A program made the translations under genes and the position numbers. From assembly GCA_037349315.1 (NCBI GenBank), contig JBAIAC010000010.1:36682001-36746000 (forward strand): a stretch of 64,000 nt of DNA. Direction: 5' to 3'. The stretch comes from Chelydra serpentina (lineage: Eukaryota; Chordata; Testudines; Chelydridae). Numbering within the stretch: the stretch's first letter is position 1; every line of letters starts with the position of its first letter. Below the pieces are notes generated by a model. The model did no database searches and was not told where the DNA came from. It was given only the letters and a program-made list of their open reading frames with translations. Positions 56,216-64,000 of this stretch are shown one piece after another.

Positions 56216-57299
56216 AGCAATAAACCTTTAATATGGTTAAAAAATGTCCAGGAGAGGACAATGAGAACACACTTTTTTCTGGGAAAATTCAGGACTGGAA
56301 GTGAGTTGGGATCACTCTTCAAGTAGTAACAAAAGCTGGTGGAAGCCAGTGAGAGACTGGTGTGTTGCTGACAGGCTGCTCGGGTCAGAGCTGCCCGACC
56401 AGGGCTGCTGCTGTACTCTGACACTCAGTGTGTAATCTGCATGCTGGTAGGCTGTTTGTGAGTTTGGGAGCTAGGACAGCAAAGCATTGAGAGGCACTCA
56501 ATATTGCGGGGCAGGAGGTGACAACCCCTCACTGGTCTGGATTGCACCTGGGAATGTGACAGACCCCACTACAGAGTCTAAACAAATGCCTCTTTTGGAC
56601 CCCTTTCCCCTCTGGTCCACTCGTACCCTTAATAATCTCCTGAGTGGAGTAACGCAAATGGAGCTCCTACAACAGAACTACCCAGTACTACCCCTATCTC
56701 CACTCACAGGGGAAGGGGGAGCCTCAGGTGTGGCTGCTAAACTGCCTTTTGGCTCTACATTTCTGATACAGCCTGACTGTGGCAAAGCTCCAGTGTGCCC
56801 CGGCCCTCCTTCAGACCACATGCCCCGAGGTCATGTCCTGTGACCTATTGCCTGAGTAAGAGGACCTAGTCCCATACCCAGGGATCCTTTTGGCAGCTGC
56901 TCCCCAGCAACAGGGAGCTGCAAAGGAAGCTCTTTTTTCCATTTGAACACGTACTCCTATTGCTTGTCCCTTCACTCCTGGCACGGCAGATCCCAGGTCA
57001 GTTTTCCCAGCTACACCATTGGCCTGGGGGCAAAACCCGCTCCCTCCCCGCCTCACTCTGCCCCAGGAACATAGCTCAGAACATTAGCTGATAGCATCAC
57101 AGGATCCACCAGTCTGTGCACAGTAACCTCTGCATCAGTCTCCAAACTGACATGTCCAGCATCATGTCCAGAGAACTTATGGGAGTGTAGCCAATTAGTT
57201 AATGTTATCATCCATTTATCATTATATTATGTGATGTTCTGGTCAGTTTATATGCTATTTCATATATAATCAATGTATGCTAAATAGATTTAAATTGTA

Positions 57300-58240
57300 G
57301 GATTATAAAAGTATAGGAGTGATAAGTATTTAGGAGTGATATGTATGAAATTCAATGTTGATAAATGCAAAGTAATGCACATTGGAAAACATCCCAACTA
57401 TAAATATGAAATGATGGGGTCTAATTTAGCTGTTACCACTCAAGAAAGAGATCTTGGAGTCATTGTGGATAGTTCTCTGAAAACATCCACTCAATGTGCA
57501 ATGGCGGTCAAAAAAGCAAACAGAATGTTGGGCATCATTAGGAAAGGGATAGATAAGACAGAAAATATCATATTGCCTCTATATAAATCCATGGTATGCT
57601 AACATCTTGAATACTGCATGCAGATGTGGTCACCCCATCTCAAAAAGGGTATGTTGGAATTGGAAAAGGTTCAGAAAAGGGCAACAAAAATGATTAGGGG
57701 TATGGAATGGCTTCCATCTGTGGAGAGATTAATAAGACTGGGACTTTTCAGCTTGGAAAAGAGACCACTAAAGGGGGATATGATAGAGGTCTATCAACTC
57801 ATGACTGGTGTGGAGAACGTAAATAAGGAAGTGTTATTTACTCCTCCTCATAACACAAGAACTAGGGGTCACCAAATGAAATTAATAGACAGCAGGTTTA
57901 AAACAAACAAAAGGAAGTATTTTTCTTCGCAACACACAGTCAACCTGGGGAACATCTTGCCAGAGGATGTTGTGAAGGCCAAGATTATACCAGGGTTCAA
58001 AAAAGAACTAGATAAATTAATGGAGGATAGGTCTATCAATAACTATTAGCCAGGACGGTCTGGGATGGTGTCCCTAGCCTCTGTTTGACAGAAGCTGGGA
58101 ATGGGCAACAGGGCATGGATCACTTGATGATTACCTGTTCTGTTCATTCCCTCTGGGGCACCTGGCACTAGCCACTGTCGAAAGACAGGATACTGGACTA
58201 GGTCTGACCCAGTATGGCCGTTCTTATGCTCTTATGTGAT
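57300..58240 (+). mobile_element. CR1 LINE 3' half in copy B
   Basis: C-terminal ORF2 in two frames (57,336-57,602 and 57,618-58,049) separated by a stop: VDKCKVMHIG, ERDLGVIVDSSLK, then [20 protein letters not shown]. The 3' UTR has GGGAATGGGCAACAGGG and CAGTATGGCCGTTCTTATG. Confidence 0.9.
57336..58049 (+). pseudogene. CR1 ORF2 C-terminal fragment
   Basis: About 237 codons of the region following the RT catalytic box, interrupted by a TAA at 57,600-57,602 where the HLEYC motif begins. The rest is open to the natural stop after RSINNY. No endonuclease or catalytic core is present. Confidence 0.85.
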
Positions 58241-58904
58241 GAATGTGTATTAGGTATATAAGTAAAATATGGCTGAAATGCAAGGCCTACAGGTTGAGAC
58301 CTGTAAGATTTTAGCTTAGCCATACTAGGCCATAGGTTTAAGTATGCTTAACATTTGAGTGACCTAGGAATAACCCTATGCCTGTAAGGTCACAAGGTTT
58401 CTGCTTAAAATATGCTAATAGGTGAGGTTACAGAAAAATACATTGCAAAAACTGCAAATGTATTGTCTGAGACCACGAGACACCTGATTGTAACTCCTTA
58501 AAATGTCTGTCCTGACCACAAGATACAAAGCATACATAAATGCTAATGAGAATAAGAGGAACTATGAATAACCTATGAAAAATAGGGCATCCCTGGGATT
58601 CATGGGGTGTGAAAGTACAGATAAGGGAAAGAAGACTGACACCTTCATGCACATGCATAAGATGTTAGGTGTGGTCACAATTACAGAATAACCCTGACTG
58701 GGTAAGAATGGGAAGATCTAAGGGATGACCCCACAGGAAACCCTAGCAGGAACCATCCCTCTGGCAATGATCATCTGTTGAGAGGTCCATCAGATCCTAG
58801 AATATCATTGAGGATGTGAGTATGACTACAGTTACAATTATTGCATAGATTTTTATAGGATTTGTATATTCATGGGTACTTGTCACTTTACTTATTGCTA
58901 AATT

Positions 58905-59330
58905 ATGTTTGTCATAGAAGTCATGGAATCGGTGACTTCCAGAGACCTCTGTGACATTCTCTGCTTCAGCCCCAGGGGCTGCGGAACTCTGGAGCTGGCA
59001 GCCAGGAGGGTCCTGGCAGAGTTCTGGTGACAGCAGTGACAAGTGACAGGGAGAGGGGGGTGCCTCGGGTGAGTGGCTGGGGGTGTCCCATTTTTTTTCT
59101 TTGGGATATATGGTCACTCTGTAGCTTCCAGCTGCCGCGGGAGGAGGGGGAACCCCACAGCTCCCAGCCACCACGATGGTGGGGGAAACCATGGAGCCAC
59201 AGCAGCAAAACTCAGGTCATGGCTTCCGTGAATTTTTGTTTATTGCCTGTGACATGTTTATGACTTTTACTAAAAGTAACCAATACAAAAATCTTAGCCT
59301 TATTTATTGCTTTAATAACACCTGTAGTAC
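58905..59330. repeat. Dispersed repeat with GTGACTTCC blocks
   Basis: GTCATGGAATCGGTGACTTC at 58,920 resembles the GGTCACGGAATTTGACTTCC flank near 40,175, and GGTCATGGCTTCCGTGAAT recurs at 59,215. Probably a non-autonomous element of the same group as the hAT at 39.4-42.3 kb. Confidence 0.4.
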
Positions 59331-59704
59331 AGACAAGTCTTTGTACGTGTGCTCGTGTCTGTAGTCTTTATCCTTGGACTTCATGTGTTCCTAGAGCCAC
59401 TAAATTTGAGAGAAGCATCAGAGGTAATTTCACTCTGTTGAGCTTGAAACTGTAGCAACCAGAGCCGAACCCAAGGTGGTGTGATATAGAACATCACCAA
59501 ATTCACTTTAAATAAAATAAAAGGCTACAGAAGGAACAAAAAGCCTCCTTCAGTCCCACCATCTATGACTGCAGCCATCTTGACAGGAAGAAGAAGTAAG
59601 AACTATTTCTCTCTGGCTCCCTGACCAGATAGACTTTGGTTTTGGACTTTTAAGTTTTGGAAGTTCTGAATCTGGGTCCTGAGATAAGAGCCTTTAACCA
59701 GTTT

Positions 59705-60355
59705 TCCGGGTGTGTGCAGTTCTGGTTGCCCCATCTCAGAAACGATATATTAGAATTGGAAAAGCTGTAGAGAAGGGCAACAAAAATTATCAGGGTTATG
59801 GAACAGCTTCCATATGAGGAGAAATTAAAAAGACTGGGGTTCATCTTAGAAAAGAGAGGACTAAGTGGAAATATGATAGAGGTCTATAAAACCATGACTT
59901 GTGTAGAGAAAGTGAATAAGGAAGTGTTATTTACTCCTTCACATAACACATGGGACTCTATGGAGCAGGGATCACCTAATGAAATTAATAGGCAGTATGT
60001 TTAAAACAACCATAAGGAAGTACTTCTTCACACAACACACAGTCAATCTGTGGAACTTTTTGCCATGGGATGCTGTGAAGGCCAAACATATAAGTAGGTT
60101 AAAAATAATTAAATAAGTTAATGGAGAATAGGTCCATCAGTGGCTATTAGCCAAGATGGTCAGGGTGCTTTGGAGTTACCTAAATCTCCAACTGCCAGAA
60201 GCAAGGTCTGGACAAGGGGATGGATCACTCCAAATTGCCCTGTTCTGTTCATTACTTCTGAAGCATCTGGCTGGCACTGGTCACTGTTGAAAGACAGGAT
60301 ACTGGGCTGGGTGGCCCATTGGTCTGACTCAGTATGGATGTTTTTACGTTACGTT
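59705..60355 (+). mobile_element. CR1 LINE 3' fragment within copy B
   Basis: The same subfamily as 57,300-58,240: a frame encoding EQLPYEEKLKRLG and GNMIEVYKTMTCVEKVNKEV, then a TCTGACTCAGTATGGATG tail. Copy A lacks it at the matching point (about 11,655), so it inserted after the A/B split. Confidence 0.85.
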
Positions 60356-61503
60356 CTCCATTCATGGGGCTTCATTAAGAGGGAGACATACCTGTGTTAA
60401 TTAGTGTGTTGGTTTCTCATTAGTCTGATCTGAACAAGCACACTTGTTGATACACCTCACCCTATTTTATCTTACCTGGGTATCTGTGTACAATAGCACA
60501 CCTGGCTACAAGGGAGTACATAGGGTGACCCACCCCTGTCTACATACATACGTTTCCATCACAATGTGCAGTGAATGATGATAGAAAAAAAATCTACACA
60601 CAAATGCAAATGAACAAATAAGAGGGAAAAATAAGACTGGTGACCCTGAGAGAATTGGTTTACCCTATTATGTCATATTTACTTCCTGTTTAACACAGTT
60701 ACTATATGGCATGTGTCTCTGTTACTCCTTGGGAATATCCATCTATCTGGCAAGTAACTCAAATTCTAACCACAGGGTAACTTTTCCTTCCAAGCTGCCT
60801 TGCTGATCTTGCCAGGAAGGAGAGAGGGGAGTGGAGGCACTGCCAGTTAACATTATCTGGGAAGAGAATAAGGAAAGTTAGCTCCTGCTGCACTAGAGGC
60901 AGGATTCAGATGAATCCAGGCCTGTCCACCAAAATCCATAAGGAGACTGGCATTAAAGGCGGTAACCAGGTGCATAGGAGCGCTACACAGGTAACACCCC
61001 GGCATCTATCCCTACTCACCCAACATGCCTAGGTTCCTCTCTTCTTTGGATGTCTTCTAAAATTCTTCCTCACCGCCATTGTTTTTGCAGAGGGAGCCAG
61101 CTGGCCAGTTGCCTCATTTGTGTCTTCATGTGAGCTGAATAACTTAGGTCTGCTTCTCAAAATACTGCTGGAAACTTTCAGGAGACTAGGCAGCCTGTGT
61201 GACCCCTCTGTTTAGCAGTAGACCAGAAGAGGGGTTCAAGACTGGGCATAAGGTGCCCCATACTCCACCACATAGAAGAAAAATCCATACCTTCCATCCA
61301 AATCTTGGCCCAGAGAAGTATGAACTGCCATTGTTCATCTTAATGGGAAGTTGACTCTGAAATCTAATGATGACAATGTAAATATCAATGTTAACCACTT
61401 CACTGCTGGTCAAAGCATACAGCAAAAGAGGTAGAATCATAGTTTGGAGATATACAGTCTACTGAAAATGACATTTCTTCTCAGCTTCGTGAATGGGTAA
61501 AGT

Positions 61504-61631
61504 CAGGGGTGCTGGAACAATTTATATAGAGGGGGTGCTAAGAGCCATTGAACCAGACTGTAAACCCTGTATATGATGGAAACCACTTCAAGCCAGGGGG
61601 TGCAGCAGCACCCCTACTTCCAACACCATGA
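61504..61631. mobile_element. MITE within copy B
   Basis: Starts CAGGGGTGCTGGAACAATTT and ends CCAACACCATG, flanked by GGTAAAGT and GTAAAACT-like sequence. Copy A (about 12,550) has the uninterrupted site, confirming an insertion. Confidence 0.7.
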
Positions 61632-61769
61632 GTAAAACTTGATTTATAGGCAGCTTTTCTAAGTGTATCAATAGTTATATAGTTCCAGTATGACCCTAGG
61701 CTCCAGTTCGCTGAAATGTCTAAACCTCAGAGAACCTTTTTGTGAACATGGGCTGAGGTTTGTTGCTGG

Positions 61770-62680
61770 TTTTTGTCTTATCATTATCATCATCATCATG
61801 TTCCTATTGCGCCTCTGGCATTTAGGGCAGTGACAAAGCTCCTCCACTCCTGTTTGTTTCTGGCAAGCCTTTCAATGGTTCCCCAGGTGTGCCCCAGGTT
61901 TTTCAGCTCGGCTTCCACAACTCTTTGCCATGTTGTTTTTGGGCGGCCTCATTTTCGCTTGCCTTCAGGTGTCCATCTTATTGCTACTCTGGTGGTGGAA
62001 TCAGTTTCCATTCAAAGCACATGACTGATCCCTCTCCAACACCTCCTGGCAATGATGGTGCTTGAATCCTCTTGGCTGCACTGTGCCAATAGATCTTGGT
62101 TTGAGATTGTTCTGGGCCAAAAGATGCGGAGGATTTTTCTGAGGCAGGTTGTATGGAATGAAGACATTTTGAACATGTCATACTTTCTCATTCCCCAGTA
62201 TTCTGCACTATAAAGTAGTGTTGAAAGTATGCAGCTCTGATAAATCTTGAGTTTGGTGTTGTATTTAAGCCCCTGAAGGTGTTCCTGGCTTTATTGATAT
62301 CCTGATATCTTGGCTTGTTCCACCATCCTGGCTGATGGTACTGCCCAAGTATGTGAATGTTTCTACATTGATGAGAACATAATCCTTTATCCGTAATGGT
62401 GATGGTGAGGCAATATTAAAGATCATGATATCTCTCTTATTGCAGTTGATTTTCAATCCAATTTGCTGGCTGAATGCGTTGAGTCAAGTTTTTTTCTCTC
62501 TTGTATATGGTGTTGGGTATGTGATAGGAGAGCGACATCATCTGCGAAGTCCAGGTCTTCAAGGGATGAGACAAGTGTCTATTTAATGCCTCTTGGCATC
62601 TCTTCTGTTGTATGCGGCATTACCCAGTCAATGGCAATGTTGAAGAGGATTGCAGACATGACACACCCCTGATATACTCC
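61770..62680 (-). mobile_element. Non-LTR retrotransposon 3' part (RTE-like), minus strand
   Basis: On the - strand the C-terminal RT region reads in broken frames: ETFTYLGSTISQDGGTSQD near 62,330, SCILSTLLYSAEYWGMRKY near 62,210, RKILRIFWPRTISNQDLL near 62,120, and TPEGKRK with GRPKTTWQR near 61,955. It ends in an ATCATCATC tail at 61,785. Class is inferred from the GRPKTTW motif. Confidence 0.7.
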
Positions 62681-62929
62681 TATTTTGACTTCAGAAACTT
62701 TACTGAGAGAGAATTATACATCTAGTAAAGGACTTGCTCCTGAAAGGTGTTGCCATTACTATTTCCTATCAGCAACTCCGGTCCAGGGGACTTTTTGCAA
62801 TAGGATTTTTTCAGGGGGCTGGCAGGCAGCAGAAAAATATGGGTATGGCTTAGTATTGGGATACTTCGTTGTAATCTTAAAGAGGAAAAAAGGGGGGAAG
62901 CATAATGAGAGCTAATGGCTGGAAGTTGA

Positions 62930-63254
62930 AACTAGAGAAGATGCAATTTTTTACCAGGGAAGGTAATTAACCATTGTAACTATTTATCTAGGGATGCAAT
63001 GAATTCTCCGTTACTTAGTCTTTACATCAGAATTGGATATCTTGCTACAATATATGCTATAGCTCAAATGGAAGTTATGGTCTTGATGCAGAAATTTAGG
63101 GCTTCAATTCTTATAGACTATTTCCCAGAGCTCCCCATGCTATAAAAGCTCCAGGGACTTTGAACATATTTACAGGTGCTCACTCCAGACAGCTCCAGCT
63201 GAATTTAAGTCCTGCAGAAATTACTGGGCGAAGTTCTGTGGCCTGTGTTATGCA
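62930..63254 (+). mobile_element. CR1 LINE 3' end within copy B
   Basis: Equivalent of 12,600-12,850 (CTATTTATCTAGGGATGCAA; TTCTGTGGCCTGTGTTATGC), with about 120 bp of extra sequence from 63,095 to 63,220. Confidence 0.7.
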
Positions 63255-63714
63255 GAAGGTTAGAGTAGTCCAGGGGTAGCCAGCCTGAGAAGGAGCCAGA
63301 ATTTACCAATGTACATTGCCAAAGAGCCACAGTAATACATCCTCAGCCCCACATCAGCTGCCCCACCCTGCTCCCAGTGCCTCCCACCCACCAGCAGCCC
63401 TGCCAATCAGCACCTCGCCACACCTCCCAATCCCTCCCCGCACCTCCCAATCAGCTGTTTCGTGGCGTGCAAGAGGCTTGGGGTGGGGGAAGGAGCGAGG
63501 TCACGGCAGGCTCAGGGGAGGGGTCGGGAAGGGGTGGAGTGGGGGCAGGGCCTGTGGCAGAGCCAGGGGGTTGAGCAGTGAGTACCGTACCCCCCGGCAC
63601 ATTGGAAAGTTCATGTCTGTAGCTCCAGCCCTGGAGTCGGTGCCTATACAAGGAGCCGCATTAACTCCTGAAGAGCCGCATGTGGCTCCGTTGCCACAGG
63701 TTGGCCACTCCTGG
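63255..63714. mobile_element. hAT-type element splitting the CR1 end of copy B
   Basis: Ends CAGGGGTAGCCAGCCTGAGA and CACAGGTTGGCCACTCCTG are imperfect inverted repeats. GAGCCAGAATT... and AGAGCCGCATGTGGCTC are characteristic. Copy A has no insertion at the matching site (about 12,815). Confidence 0.7.
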
Positions 63715-64000
63715 AGTTAGACCATCATGATAGTCCTTCAGGTTATAAACTCTGGATTTTGTGTAATGGTCACTCCTACTTTGCTACATGCTGCACAGGT
63801 GAACCACCCCACTTGCACCTCCCACAGGTTTGTCTGTCGGCTTGGAACACCGAATGACAGGATAACCAAAGAACACCTACACCGATGTGATTCCAGTGAT
63901 CGGTGCAATGTCCCTGTTGCTGTGACGTTAAATTCGCAGCTGTTCTTTGTACCCTTCACAAATTCTCAGGGTAGAAAAAGGACAAATATGTGCTAAAGCC

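Larger units (their letters stand above)
56900..63994 (+). repeat. Long repeat, copy B (matches 10,715-13,101), expanded by insertions
   Basis: Same order and orientation as copy A, but interrupted by a 2.3-kb insertion zone (57.19-59.53 kb, including a CR1), a second CR1 (59.7-60.35 kb), a MITE (61.5 kb), a non-LTR fragment (61.77-62.68 kb) and a hAT-like element (63.25-63.71 kb). The last shared bases are AAATATGTGC at about 63,994, six bases before the window ends. Confidence 0.75.

Noticed and set aside
55683..56424. Long proline-rich frames on the - strand
   Set aside because: Products of the G-rich minisatellite; several frames are open at once.
56487..56843. 118-codon frame before copy B
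   Set aside because: No similarity recognised; it has neither splice sites in suitable phase for vanin nor a vanin-like motif.
1..64000. CRISPR arrays, bacterial operons, phage genes
   Set aside because: No short regularly spaced repeats and no prokaryotic gene architecture; intron-exon structure and CR1/SINE content show a vertebrate genome.

Overview
The window is nuclear DNA of an amniote vertebrate, most likely a turtle. The evidence is a spliced MFS transporter gene, CR1 LINE fragments in at least six places, a tRNA-derived SINE ending in a CR1-like tail, and many hAT and PIF/Harbinger DNA transposons. No bacterial-type operon, CRISPR array or functional RNA gene is visible. Lineage is inferred from repeat types remembered from turtle genomes, not from a database search.

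Two protein genes are present, both on the + strand. SLC18B1 (vesicular polyamine transporter) appears complete: 14 coding exons from 13,369 to 43,959, with consistent splice phases at every junction, giving 457 residues and ending in a 3' UTR with AATAAA at 44,491. About 7.3 kb downstream lie the first two coding exons of a vanin/pantetheinase (VNN family) gene at 51,272-51,650. Its remaining exons are not found before the window ends. SLC18B1 next to vanins is the known amniote order.

Layout. 1-0.8 kb: end of a Harbinger transposon. 2.8-4.2 kb: Harbinger transposase pseudogene (-) split by a hAT MITE. 4.3-6.1 kb: broken Ty3/gypsy-like pol with integrase before reverse transcriptase. 6.2-8.0 kb: CR1. 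8.2-9.4 kb: hAT-N element abutting a putative solo LTR. 10.7-13.1 kb: long repeat 'copy A'. 13.1-44.5 kb: SLC18B1, with a 7-kb nested Harbinger in intron 4, a CR1 in intron 6, hAT-N elements in introns 3 and 10, a decayed hAT in intron 11 and a SINE in intron 13. 44.5-51.2 kb: intergenic, with two hAT-N elements carrying perfect 8-bp target duplications and a third, a MITE, just upstream of vanin. 51.6-64 kb: repeat-rich DNA (vanin intron 2 if the gene continues), containing 'copy B' of the long repeat interrupted by CR1, MITE and non-LTR insertions.

SLC18B1 would load polyamines into vesicles and vanin would hydrolyse pantetheine outside the cell. Their adjacency is conserved synteny; nothing here shows shared regulation. 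Most of the window's structure is transposon archaeology, including at least eight hAT-type insertions with intact 8-bp target duplications, two repeat families carrying a hammerhead-ribozyme-like core, and an unusual integrase/RT order.
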